Of a stretch of DNA of 64,000 nucleotides, positions 1 through 8,134 are shown piece by piece (the first letter of the stretch is position 1; the number at the start of each line of letters is the position of its first letter). The notes under the pieces were generated by a model. It was not told the DNA's origin and made no database searches. It saw only the letters and a program-made list of their open reading frames with translations. Position numbers and translations under genes: made by a program. The stretch covers positions 62,001-126,000 of the forward strand of contig CAJPOP010000001.1 of the NCBI GenBank assembly GCA_905372305.1, written 5' to 3'. This DNA comes from Candidatus Saccharimonadota bacterium. Lineage in GTDB: Bacteria; Patescibacteriota; Saccharimonadia; Saccharimonadales; Saccharimonadaceae.

Positions 1-522
1 GTACTCGGCTTGGATGACGGCATTGACCAGGTCATTGCCGATGCTGATATTCGCCGGCAACTGATCGATAATTACCGGACACTATTACCAGAACAATCAG
101 AAGTCAACCAGCGGCGCTGCCAAAAGATGATTGATTTACTGGGCGAGAGCGATAACTTAGTTGATATTTCGGTACGTGCTAAACAATTCGCCAAACAACC
201 AGAAAATTGTTTTGATCACAGTGATGTTCGCAGTGATAACTTGGCATTTCATCCGCAAACTGGTCAGTTGAAATTGGTTGATTGGAACTGGGCTTCCTAT
301 GCGCCTCGGGGGTCTGGGGCGACGGAGTTTTTAATCGACATGGCGCGGCACGGTCAGGACGTAACGCCGTGGCTAGACGAGCTCAATGCGGAGATGTTAG
401 CGGCATTTGTTGGCTTTTATCTTATCCGCAGTCTCAAACCGCCGCTCCAGCCAGGTGATAATCTTCGCCAAATGCAGGCGCTGTCAGCGGCCACCGCTTA
501 TGATTTACTGGAGCGCACATGA
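1..522 (+). CDS. Phosphotransferase-like (APH/choline kinase fold) protein, 5'-truncated
   Basis: The frame is already open at base 1, so the N-terminus lies outside the window. The first possible start inside (TTG at 10) is probably internal. The visible part holds the catalytic signature of the aminoglycoside/choline phosphotransferase fold: His-Ser-Asp-Val followed by Ser-Asp-Asn, then Val-Asp-Trp about 15 residues on, matching the HxDxxxxN and DxW elements that bind phosphate and Mg. The ATP-binding N-lobe is off-window. The substrate cannot be told. It overlaps the next gene by 4 bases (ATGA), so the two are probably co-transcribed and translationally coupled. Confidence 0.75.
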   Translation, partial: VLGLDDGIDQVIADADIRRQLIDNYRTLLPEQSEVNQRRCQKMIDLLGESDNLVDISVRAKQFAKQPENCFDHSDVRSDNLAFHPQTGQLKLVDWNWASYAPRGSGATEFLIDMARHGQDVTPWLDELNAEMLAAFVGFYLIRSLKPPLQPGDNLRQMQALSAATAYDLLERT

Positions 523-1052
523 CGACCCCACTTATAATTCTCCGCGGTAATTCTGGCTGCGGTAAAACCAGCACGGCGCGCCTACTCCAGTGTCAACTAG
601 GCTACGGCACGATGCTGGTATCGCAGGATATGGTGCGGCGGGAGATGCTTCGCGTGAAAGACAATGAAAGCAACCCAGCGATTCAGCTGATTTATGATCT
701 ATGTATGTACGGCAATAAAGTTGGTTATACGGTGATTTTGGAAGGTATTTTGAGCAATAAAAAATACGGAGCGATGCTGCACCAGCTGCTGAATGATTTT
801 CAGGGCGAAAAACTGATTTATTATTTTGATGTATCGTTTGAGGAAACGGTGCGCCGCCACGCTACCAAGCCAAATGCTCATGAATTTGGCGAATCGGAGA
901 TGCGCCAGTGGTGGAAAGATCAAGATGTTTTGGGTGTGCCGGGCGAGCGGCGAATTGGCGAGAAGCTAGCTCAGGCAGAAATTGTTGATATGATTTACCG
1001 CGACGTTTTGGCGTTATCAGAGGGAGCAAATACTTCCGCCTCTCATATGTAA
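519..1052 (+). CDS. P-loop kinase (AAA_33/zeta-toxin-like fold)
   Basis: A 177-residue protein with a Walker A motif near the N-terminus (GNSGCGKTS, about residues 10-18) and a compact nucleotide-kinase layout: an Asp-containing segment after strand 2 (SQDMVRRE), then a hydrophobic strand with ILEG, and an Arg-rich lid region (EETVRRH). This is the AAA_33 type of P-loop kinase, which covers small-molecule kinases and zeta-toxin relatives. No antitoxin-like gene sits beside it, so a metabolic or antibiotic-type kinase acting with the upstream phosphotransferase is more likely than a toxin. The ATG start overlaps the upstream stop by 4 bases. The real substrate is unknown. Confidence 0.75.
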   Translation: MTTPLIILRGNSGCGKTSTARLLQCQLGYGTMLVSQDMVRREMLRVKDNESNPAIQLIYDLCMYGNKVGYTVILEGILSNKKYGAMLHQLLNDFQGEKLIYYFDVSFEETVRRHATKPNAHEFGESEMRQWWKDQDVLGVPGERRIGEKLAQAEIVDMIYRDVLALSEGANTSASHM

Positions 1053-1071
1053 ATAATACAATGTATTTTCG

Positions 1072-1101
1072 TTGACAAACGCTATATATCGCGTGTATAT
1101 T
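1072..1101 (+). promoter_or_regulatory. Sigma70-type promoter of the nrdD operon
   Basis: TTGACA (1072-1077), an 18-bp spacer and TATATT (1096-1101). The start codon is 110 bases further on, so this operon has a real leader. That leader contains a short GC-rich inverted repeat (AGCCCC 1159-1164 with GGGGCT 1176-1181) and a strong Shine-Dalgarno AAGGAGG at 1201-1207. Confidence 0.7.
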
Positions 1102-1126
1102 CTATATTAAGCACTACATATGGTGT
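1079..1126 (+). promoter_or_regulatory. Two tandem NrdR boxes
   Basis: Two 16-bp elements resemble the NrdR consensus acaCwATATaTwGtgt: ACGCTATATATCGCGT at 1079-1094 and GCACTACATATGGTGT at 1111-1126. Their starts are 32 bp apart, about three helical turns, which is the usual arrangement of NrdR box pairs upstream of ribonucleotide reductase genes. Box 1 lies between the -35 and -10 hexamers and box 2 covers the transcription start region, so binding would repress. No nrdR gene is in the window. Confidence 0.8.
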
Positions 1127-1210
1127 TTTAGAAAATAAATAACGTTTTTTGCAACACAAGCCCCTCGGGGAGGTTGGGGCTGGTTTGCTATTGCCATAAT
1201 AAGGAGGGGT

Positions 1211-3346
1211 ATGTACAAATCAATCAAAAAACGCGATGGTCGGACTGTTAAATTTGACCGTAAAAAAATTGAGAAAGCCATCGAGAAGGCGGGTTTGGAG
1301 ACTGGCGAATTTGATACCAAACAGGCCGTCAAGCTGACCGACAAGGTGCTGGCGGTACTGGAAACCCGCAATCAAAAACGTTTGCCGGGCGTCGAAGATA
1401 TCCAGGATGTCGTCGAGGATATTTTGATTGATTCCAAGTTCAAGAAAACTGCCAAGGCCTACATCATTTACCGCGACCAGCATAAAAAACTGCGTGAAAT
1501 TACGTCCAATGCGCACGTTGATTTGATTGATAAATACGTCAATAATCTAGACTGGAAAGTCAAAGAAAATTCCAACATGGGTTATAGTTTGCAGGGACTG
1601 AATAATTACGTTTCGGCGGAAATTACCAAGACCTACTGGCTGGATAAAATCTATTCGCCGAAAATCGGCCGGGCGCATAAAGAGGGTGATTTGCATATTC
1701 ACGACCTCAATTTGCTGAGCGTTTACTGTGTTGGCTGGGATCTGATGGATTTGCTGCGTCAAGGCTTCACTGGCGTTAAAAACAAAGTTGCTTCCAAGCC
1801 AGCCAAGCATTTCCGCTCAGCTCTTGGACAAGTGGTCAATTTCTTCTACACTTTGCAGGGCGAAGCGGCTGGCGCCCAGGCGTTCTCTGACTTTGATACT
1901 CTCTTGGCGCCGTTCATTCGCGCTGACAAGCTGAGTTATGATGAGGTCAAGCAAGCGCTGCAAGAATTTGTCTTTAATGTCAATGTGCCAACTAGGGTTG
2001 GTTTCCAGACGCCGTTTACCAACATTACGCTTGATCTGGAATGTCCGAAGCATATGGCCGGCAACCCGGTGATCATCGGCGGCGAGATGCAGGATACTAA
2101 CTACGGCGATTACCAAGAAGAGATGAATATGCTTAATAAGGCGCTATTGGAGGTGCTGTCTGAGGGCGATGCTAACGGCCGAGTCTTTACCTTCCCGATT
2201 CCGACAGTTAATATTACCAAGGATTTCAATTGGGATAATCCGGTCATTGAAAACCTTTGGGAAGCTAGCGCCAAATACGGCATCCCGTACTTCTCGAACT
2301 TCATCAATTCCGACATGGATCCAGAAGATGCGCGCTCGATGTGCTGCCGCCTGCGGATCGACAATCGCCAGCTGGAATATCGCGGCGGCGGCTTGTTTGG
2401 TTCAAATCCAATGACCGGCTCGATTGGCGTAGTGACGATTAACCTGCCGCGCTTGGCACTGAAATCGAAGAATGAGAAAGAGTTTTTCAAGGGCTTGGGC
2501 GAGCTGATGGATATGGCGCGCGACAGCCTGGAGACCAAACGCAAGGTGCTGGAGCAGCTGACTGATTCAGATATCAGTCTGTATCCGTACACCAAGTTTT
2601 ACCTGCGCGATATTAAAAAGCGCTTCAATGAATACTGGAAGAATCACTTCTCGACCATCGGTTTGATCGGTACTAACGAAGCGGCATTGAATTTGCTGGC
2701 CGTTGACATTGGTACCGAAAAGGGTAAGGCATTTGCCGAGAAAACGCTTGACTTTATGCGCGACCGCTTGGTGGAATACCAGAAAGAAACGGGCAATAAT
2801 TACAACCTGGAGGCAACGCCGGCTGAGGGTACGACCTACCGCTTGGCGCGGCTCGACAAAGTTAGCTTCCCTGACCGAGCCCACTTTGCTAATGGCTTGG
2901 GCGCGGCGGTTAAACACCCGTTCTACACCAATTCCAGCCACTTGCCAGTCAACTACACTGACGACCTGTTCGAGCTGATGGATTTGCAGGATAATTTGCA
3001 GACTAAATACACGGGCGGCACGGTGATTCACTTCTTCCTGGGCGAGCGTATGGATGATCCGCAGACGCTGAAAAAACTAGTCAAAACGATTTGCGAAAAT
3101 TACAAATTGCCGTACTTTACCTTTACGCCGAGCTTTTCAATTTGTGCTAACCACGGCTATATCGTCGGCGAGCACCCGGCTTGTCCGAATTGCGGCGAAA
3201 GCACTGAGGTTTACTCGCGGGTGGTTGGTTTCTTGCGCCCAGTTTCCCAGTGGAATAACGGTAAGCAGGCTGAATTTGACATGAGGGAGCATTATGACGA
3301 TGCCGCCGAACACCAGCGAGCTTGCGCCGTCGCTGTCCCAGCTTAA
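1211..3346 (+). CDS. nrdD: Anaerobic ribonucleoside-triphosphate reductase (class III)
   Basis: This 711-residue enzyme reduces NTPs to dNTPs using a glycyl radical. An ATP-cone domain fills residues 1-90 (KRDGRTVKFDRKKI). The glycyl-radical barrel follows, with the conserved HIHD at 162-165. Near the C-terminus come a Cys/His zinc-site region with CPNC, and then the radical loop RVVGFLRP with the radical Gly at about 673. Length is typical for NrdD. AAGGAGG lies 3 bases before the ATG. The end overlaps nrdG by 53 bases. Two NrdR boxes in the promoter point to nucleotide-dependent repression. An oxygen-sensitive reductase implies dNTP synthesis under anoxic conditions. Confidence 0.97.
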   Translation: MYKSIKKRDGRTVKFDRKKIEKAIEKAGLETGEFDTKQAVKLTDKVLAVLETRNQKRLPGVEDIQDVVEDILIDSKFKKTAKAYIIYRDQHKKLREITSNAHVDLIDKYVNNLDWKVKENSNMGYSLQGLNNYVSAEITKTYWLDKIYSPKIGRAHKEGDLHIHDLNLLSVYCVGWDLMDLLRQGFTGVKNKVASKPAKHFRSALGQVVNFFYTLQGEAAGAQAFSDFDTLLAPFIRADKLSYDEVKQALQEFVFNVNVPTRVGFQTPFTNITLDLECPKHMAGNPVIIGGEMQDTNYGDYQEEMNMLNKALLEVLSEGDANGRVFTFPIPTVNITKDFNWDNPVIENLWEASAKYGIPYFSNFINSDMDPEDARSMCCRLRIDNRQLEYRGGGLFGSNPMTGSIGVVTINLPRLALKSKNEKEFFKGLGELMDMARDSLETKRKVLEQLTDSDISLYPYTKFYLRDIKKRFNEYWKNHFSTIGLIGTNEAALNLLAVDIGTEKGKAFAEKTLDFMRDRLVEYQKETGNNYNLEATPAEGTTYRLARLDKVSFPDRAHFANGLGAAVKHPFYTNSSHLPVNYTDDLFELMDLQDNLQTKYTGGTVIHFFLGERMDDPQTLKKLVKTICENYKLPYFTFTPSFSICANHGYIVGEHPACPNCGESTEVYSRVVGFLRPVSQWNNGKQAEFDMREHYDDAAEHQRACAVAVPA

Positions 3347-4037
3347 GGTGTCGATTGGCGGGATTCAGAAGCTGTCGCTGGTGGACTATCCAGGGCACGT
3401 GGCGGCAGCGCTGTTTCTCTCGGGCTGCAATATGCGCTGCGGCTATTGCCATAATCCGGAGTTGGTACTGCCCGAACGTTTGGCGCCGAGCATCCCGGTC
3501 GAGGAGGCGATGATATTCTTGAAATCGCGCATTGGCCGGCTAGACGGCGTGGTGATTTCTGGTGGCGAGCCGACAGTTAACGAGGATTTGCCGGTACTGT
3601 GTCGGATGATCAAGGGCCTCGGCTTTGATGTCAAACTGGATACTAACGGCACGCATCCGGATATAGTGCGCGGTATGGTCGAGGAGGGGACGATTGACTT
3701 CATCGCCATGGACGTCAAGGGCCCGCTGGAAAAATACGTGGAGATTGCAGCGCGGCCGATTGATCTAGCGGCCATCAAAGACAATGTGCGGCTGATGATT
3801 GACTCAGGGATTGGCCATGAATTTCGGACGACCATCGTTCGCGAGCAGCTGGAGGTAGCGGATTTTGAAAAGATTGGCGAGTTGGTCAAGGGTGCCAAAC
3901 GCTTTGCTCTGCAGCATTTTCGCACCGGCACCACCATTAGTCCGAAGTTTGCCAATTACCACACCTTTACTGACGAAGAATTTAGAGCTACCCAAAAAAT
4001 AATGGAAAGGTATGTCGAAGAATGCGTGATTCACTAA
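3294..4037 (+). CDS. nrdG: Anaerobic ribonucleotide reductase activating protein (radical SAM)
   Basis: A 247-residue radical-SAM activase that would install the glycyl radical on NrdD. The [4Fe-4S]-SAM motif Cx3Cx2C is seen as CNMRCGYC (Cys 45, 49, 52). The SAM-binding GGE motif (ISGGEP) and a later DTNGT segment follow, as in activases of this family. It is longer than E. coli NrdG and has the strong YPG segment just before the cluster that is common in the longer NrdG variants. The ATG at 3294 is inside the 3' end of nrdD with GAGGGAG upstream, giving a 53-base overlap and probable coupling. Confidence 0.95.
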   Translation: MTMPPNTSELAPSLSQLKVSIGGIQKLSLVDYPGHVAAALFLSGCNMRCGYCHNPELVLPERLAPSIPVEEAMIFLKSRIGRLDGVVISGGEPTVNEDLPVLCRMIKGLGFDVKLDTNGTHPDIVRGMVEEGTIDFIAMDVKGPLEKYVEIAARPIDLAAIKDNVRLMIDSGIGHEFRTTIVREQLEVADFEKIGELVKGAKRFALQHFRTGTTISPKFANYHTFTDEEFRATQKIMERYVEECVIH

Positions 4038-4684
4038 TCGTCGAAATTGTGCACGTGCGCCAGGAAAACCCCGAGGTGGCGACGCTGTATTTTGCGCGGC
4101 CGTTTGACTTTATGGCGGGGCAATATATCACGGTGTTTATTGAGGGCAGCCAGGTGCGCGAAGGCAAGGCCTATAGTATTTCTTCGCGCCCAGATGAGGA
4201 ATTGATGTCGATTACCGTGAAAAATGTTGGCGGCGAGTTTTCGAGCTATTTGTGTTCGCGTCGCGTTGGCGACAGGCTGCACATTAGCCGGGCCTACGGC
4301 GATTTCAATCCGCAGACTGAGCGGCCGCTGGTCGGTATTGCGGCGGGGTGCGGGCTCAGTCCGATTTGGAGTATTTTGGCGGACGCCAAGCAGCCGACTT
4401 TTCTCTATTTGAGTCAAAAATCGCCGGAATATATGGTGTTCTCGGAGGAGTTGGCGGCCTCACACATTCAGGTTACCAAGTTTAGTACCCGCCAGCAGGT
4501 TGAGGAAACAGATGGCTGGCATAACGGGCGATTTGAGGTGGCGAAAATTGTTAGCGAAGTGCCAGATGATGCACACTTTCTGGTCTGCGGCAGCCTGCCG
4601 TTTGTGCGCGATGTTTGGCAAAAACTAACCGCCGCTGGCGTCGACGAATCACATATTTCAACGGAGACATTTTTTGAGCAATGA
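4022..4684 (+). CDS. Ferredoxin-NADP reductase-like flavoprotein, probable electron donor for NrdG
   Basis: A 220-residue protein with the FNR-family order: an N-terminal FAD-binding barrel (AGQYI, then AYSISS corresponding to the RxYS flavin motif, then GGEFSSYL) and a C-terminal NAD(P)-binding domain (GIAAGCGLSPI, later FLVCGSLPF). It carries no 2Fe-2S domain of its own. It overlaps nrdG by 16 bases and the following gene by 4, so it belongs to the nrd operon. I infer that it supplies electrons to the NrdG cluster, directly or through the cysteine-bearing product of the next gene. The substrate pyridine nucleotide is not visible from sequence. Confidence 0.85.
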   Translation: MRDSLIVEIVHVRQENPEVATLYFARPFDFMAGQYITVFIEGSQVREGKAYSISSRPDEELMSITVKNVGGEFSSYLCSRRVGDRLHISRAYGDFNPQTERPLVGIAAGCGLSPIWSILADAKQPTFLYLSQKSPEYMVFSEELAASHIQVTKFSTRQQVEETDGWHNGRFEVAKIVSEVPDDAHFLVCGSLPFVRDVWQKLTAAGVDESHISTETFFEQ

Positions 4685-7377
4685 TTGGGAAGGCGACTAC
4701 AAGAGAACTATCGCCGACAGGAACTGATGGTGATGGTTTTGATGTGTTTTCGTCGCTGAGGGGCGGTGCTGGTGGCGAGGATTTTTCGTCTGGTATTGGC
4801 GAAACGGTGGCTGATAGTGTTGAGCAGTTTGATTTGGTGGCGGTGGCTGGCGGCGAAGAAGGGCTACCTTCTACTGAGGAAGTATCAGCGTCAATTGGTC
4901 AAACAGCATGTGTGACATGTGTTGGCTGCCCATTTCTTAGCCAGTGCGTAAAACCTCAGGCGTTAGCCGTGAAACAGGAGTCGGAAAGACAGGATAATGT
5001 ATCTGATGATATGAATTCTGCGGATGAAGAGGCGGTTCCTAATTTAATGGAGATGACACCAAAACAAAGCTATCTGGAGAGATTGTTAGCTCCAGATGAC
5101 TTCGATAGTCTGGATGAAAATGGACGCGGGGAATTGGTGATGGCGGGATACTCAGAGCCTATTATTAAAAAAGCGCCTGAGCCAGCGGCAGCAGAGACGA
5201 AGCCTATAGGTTTAACAACTAAGACAGATGGTCCGACTGAGCAAATTGTGCAGCAGGAACGAGAAACCAAAACTTCAACTAACGAGATGGTTGAAGCTTC
5301 GGGCGAAAATGTAGATACTGAAGCAACAGAAACGCCATTCTTTGAGTTAAAAACAGCCTCAGAAATTGCTGCTGATGATACTACAGATGTCGGGAAAGTT
5401 CTGTCAGAAAGTGCTAGTGAAGTACCCGTCAATACATCCGGCGAGGAACAGTTTACCGAACCAACAGAGGAAAATCGTCCGTCGATAGAAATAAAACAGC
5501 AGACTTTTGATGTTATTTCTGGCGCAGCAGATAAAGAAAACCGACAGCCGGCATCCGAATCTTCAGATATACCGACGCAAACGAAAACGAGAACTGTGCC
5601 GTCATCGCCAGCGGTAAGCGAGGATACTCAAACTGGTGATGAGAATTGCAATTCGCTGAAAAATGAAACAGCTTATCATACGGCTAGCGAGGATAAGGTT
5701 GCTGCTAATGTTGTGGAAAATACATATGATGGCGACGAAAACACTGCGCCGTCAAGTATAAAAATCCCATCAATTGAACGCCAAAAAGAAAAAGATTTTG
5801 TTATAACAGGGTCAGAATCAGCCAATTCTGAGCCGAGCCGGGTAGCAGAAAATGATGAAAGTGCTACGCCAATTTCCGAGCGGCAGCACTTGGCAGCGCA
5901 GTTTGACGCAGTAAAGGCGGATGAATCTGTGACTACGGGGCCAATTGACAATTCTGGTACGAAAGCATCAATAGACGCTCAACCTAGCGAGCTTAATATA
6001 GATGCGGCGCCGGATTATAATAATTTTGTTGAATCGACCGACGGCGTTGATGTCGAACAGCCTAAGCACGTAATTCCAACCGCAGCCAATGTGTCGCCGT
6101 CTCAGGAGCAAGAGGATGCCGTTAACGTGTCAGCGGAATACGAAACAAACGAGACATCTACTGAAAAGATGGTTAATGCGACCGCATCAATTTCAGCCAA
6201 AGAGCAGCCGGATCAGCCGGCGATTGCGCTATCGTCGATTCAAGATGTTGTTGAATATGGCGAGGACTTGCTTTCTGCAAGTGAGGAGCCTACAGCTGAT
6301 CGCAGCCCGACATGCCCGGATGATATTGTTAGTATGCCTACGACGCATGAGGCTATAGAGGCAACGCACGAGGCTGATGAGACGGTAGAGCTAGAAGCGA
6401 TGAAGGTAGCTCCTGCGGTTAGCGAGGGTAAAAATCAAATTGATATGCCGCCAGAATTGAACGAGAAATTAGTAGTAGACCAAAGGGTTTATGAGGCGCA
6501 GACTTCCCTGATTGGGCAACTTGATCATAACCATGCGGCGGTGAAATATGATTATGGCGAGGATAACGAAGTTTGGGCTGAGGATACGGTGTTTTTTGTC
6601 GAACAACAGTCGCCAGTAGTAGAGCCGGGAATATCTTCGGCTGAAGTGGTGACGATTGCGCTGCCAATGGAGGCAACTACGGTGCGTGAAGAAGTCGATG
6701 ATTTGGAGCTCTCTGTAGGCGGCGAGATTGGTGTTGATATGGATTCCGTGGGGCAATTGGACAATTTCAAGACATCGTCAGTTCCTGAAATTACCAATGA
6801 TTATGAGCCAGAGGAGCAGATAGTTATTCCTACCTCGCCGGCTATTGAGCTAATACCTGATGTCGAGCTGGATGAGCCAGTAGCGGAAATTTTAGAGGAG
6901 CACATCATGCCTCGCGAGGAGCATGACAATATAGTTATGGAAGCATCGGAAAAAAGTGATTTGTTGTGCCTGGATGTTGAAGTTGAAACTATAACTATGG
7001 ATACTAGCAGCATAGAATCAGTCGTCGATTTGTCTGAAGAGCAAGCAGAACCTACTTTTGTCAATAAATTAGATGGGGAGTCAGAGCCTGAAGCGGACAA
7101 ACAGACTGACTTGGCGATAGTAAACGATATTTTGGACGATCGTGCCTATGATAGCGAAGAAAGTGTTGCGAAAGGTGCTGATTTGATTACGGATATTCAT
7201 TCATCCTCTGGCTTATGGCCGGACGACAGCCGGCTTAATCCGGAGGAAGAATCCACGACAACAACTCAATCAAGTGCAGACGATGCCTCATTAGTATCGC
7301 GGTTGGTTGGCATGTTCGTGGTGGCGATGTGCGTGGTGCGCGGCCGGCAAGCTAGAGCGATTTTGAGTAGTCGATAG
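4681..7377 (+). CDS. 898-residue acidic, probably disordered protein with an N-terminal four-Cys cluster
   Basis: I do not recognise this gene. The first 100 residues hold a compact cysteine motif, Cx2Cx2Cx5C (Cys 77, 80, 83, 89), followed by Pro and aromatic residues, which could bind an Fe-S cluster or metal. The remaining 750 or so residues are Glu/Asp/Ser/Thr-rich without clear domain structure, with loosely repeated phrases such as ESxxE and VAENxE, and almost no other Cys. A short hydrophobic segment (LVGMFVVAMCVV) followed by basic residues ends the protein and could anchor it to the membrane. The ATG overlaps the reductase stop by 4 bases, so it is the last gene of the nrd operon. A role as an electron carrier or scaffold is only inferred. 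Confidence 0.8.
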   Translation: MIGKATTRELSPTGTDGDGFDVFSSLRGGAGGEDFSSGIGETVADSVEQFDLVAVAGGEEGLPSTEEVSASIGQTACVTCVGCPFLSQCVKPQALAVKQESERQDNVSDDMNSADEEAVPNLMEMTPKQSYLERLLAPDDFDSLDENGRGELVMAGYSEPIIKKAPEPAAAETKPIGLTTKTDGPTEQIVQQERETKTSTNEMVEASGENVDTEATETPFFELKTASEIAADDTTDVGKVLSESASEVPVNTSGEEQFTEPTEENRPSIEIKQQTFDVISGAADKENRQPASESSDIPTQTKTRTVPSSPAVSEDTQTGDENCNSLKNETAYHTASEDKVAANVVENTYDGDENTAPSSIKIPSIERQKEKDFVITGSESANSEPSRVAENDESATPISERQHLAAQFDAVKADESVTTGPIDNSGTKASIDAQPSELNIDAAPDYNNFVESTDGVDVEQPKHVIPTAANVSPSQEQEDAVNVSAEYETNETSTEKMVNATASISAKEQPDQPAIALSSIQDVVEYGEDLLSASEEPTADRSPTCPDDIVSMPTTHEAIEATHEADETVELEAMKVAPAVSEGKNQIDMPPELNEKLVVDQRVYEAQTSLIGQLDHNHAAVKYDYGEDNEVWAEDTVFFVEQQSPVVEPGISSAEVVTIALPMEATTVREEVDDLELSVGGEIGVDMDSVGQLDNFKTSSVPEITNDYEPEEQIVIPTSPAIELIPDVELDEPVAEILEEHIMPREEHDNIVMEASEKSDLLCLDVEVETITMDTSSIESVVDLSEEQAEPTFVNKLDGESEPEADKQTDLAIVNDILDDRAYDSEESVAKGADLITDIHSSSGLWPDDSRLNPEEESTTTTQSSADDASLVSRLVGMFVVAMCVVRGRQARAILSSR

Positions 7378-7456
7378 CCTTGACAGTGATGAGTTATCCT
7401 ACGCGCACGAGATAGCAGCGTGAAGATTGGCGGCTGATGTATGGCGAGAAGCTTGA

Positions 7457-7462
7457 TATAAT
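7457..7462 (+). promoter_or_regulatory. -10 element (TATAAT) of radC, leaderless spacing
   Basis: TATAAT ends 6 nt before the radC ATG, so transcription should begin at or within a base or two of the start codon. No Shine-Dalgarno sequence is present. Confidence 0.65.
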
Positions 7463-7468
7463 AAGACT

Positions 7469-8113
7469 ATGAAGGTGCTCGATAAGCCGAAAATCGACCG
7501 TCCCCGCGAGAAACTAGCGCGTTACGGCGCGGCACGGCTGAGCGACTTGGAGCTGTTGATGGCGATTATTGGCAGCGGCAATAAACAGGCAGATGTTGGT
7601 AAAATTGCGCGCGAGGTGCTGAAGATCTTGCGTCAAAAGGGCGGTGATGTTTCGTATGATGATCTGCGCGGCGTGGTTGGCTTGGGCGAAGCGAAAATCC
7701 CGGTGATTGTGGCGAGTTTGGAGCTGGCGCGGCGGCACTTGCTGGACAGCGACCAACCAATCATCGACAGCCCAGAAAAGGCCGTCGAGCTGCTAGCCGA
7801 CATTCGCGACAAAAAGCAGGAATACTTTGTCTGCCTGACGCTGGATGGCGCTAATCGTTTGATTACCAAGCGGGTGGTGACTATCGGTACGCTGACGGCT
7901 AGCCTAGTGCACCCGCGCGAAGTTTTCGCCGACGCCATCGCCGACCGTGCTGCCTCGGTCATCGTGGCGCATAATCATCCGAGCGGGAGCTTAAGACCAA
8001 GTCAAGTTGACATAGCAATGACTGAACGCCTTAAGTACGCTGGTGAATTACTTGGCATACCTCTTATATCTCATCTGTTAATCACCAAGCAATCCTTCCG
8101 AGTCATCGACTAG
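7469..8113 (+). CDS. radC: RadC family JAB/MPN-domain protein
   Basis: A 214-residue RadC-type protein. An N-terminal helix-hairpin-helix-like part (PREKLARYGAARLSDLELL; later VVGLGEAK) precedes the JAMM-fold domain with HPREVF and the metal motif HNHPSGSLRPSQVD, in which the two His and the final Asp are kept. RadC proteins are widespread; their biochemical role is unsettled, and relatives are common on mobile elements and beside defence genes. The full-length domain and leaderless promoter suggest a functional gene. It ends 21 bases before the start of the SNF2 helicase gene, which has its own -10 element. Confidence 0.9.
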   Translation: MKVLDKPKIDRPREKLARYGAARLSDLELLMAIIGSGNKQADVGKIAREVLKILRQKGGDVSYDDLRGVVGLGEAKIPVIVASLELARRHLLDSDQPIIDSPEKAVELLADIRDKKQEYFVCLTLDGANRLITKRVVTIGTLTASLVHPREVFADAIADRAASVIVAHNHPSGSLRPSQVDIAMTERLKYAGELLGIPLISHLLITKQSFRVID

Positions 8114-8121
8114 ATAAATGC

Positions 8122-8127
8122 TATAAT
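8122..8127 (+). promoter_or_regulatory. -10 element (TATAAT) of the SNF2 helicase gene
   Basis: TATAAT lies 7 nt before the ATG at 8135 and just after the radC stop, which supports a separate leaderless transcript and the ATG over the TTG at 8132. Confidence 0.6.
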
Positions 8128-8134
8128 AGTCTTG

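Noticed and set aside
519..1052. Zeta-toxin assignment for the P-loop kinase
   Set aside because: No antitoxin-like partner and close coupling to a phosphotransferase-type gene; the P-loop alone is not specific.
2110..2595. 161-codon open frame antisense to nrdD
   Set aside because: It is a shadow of the strongly coding nrdD frame, without a ribosome site or promoter.
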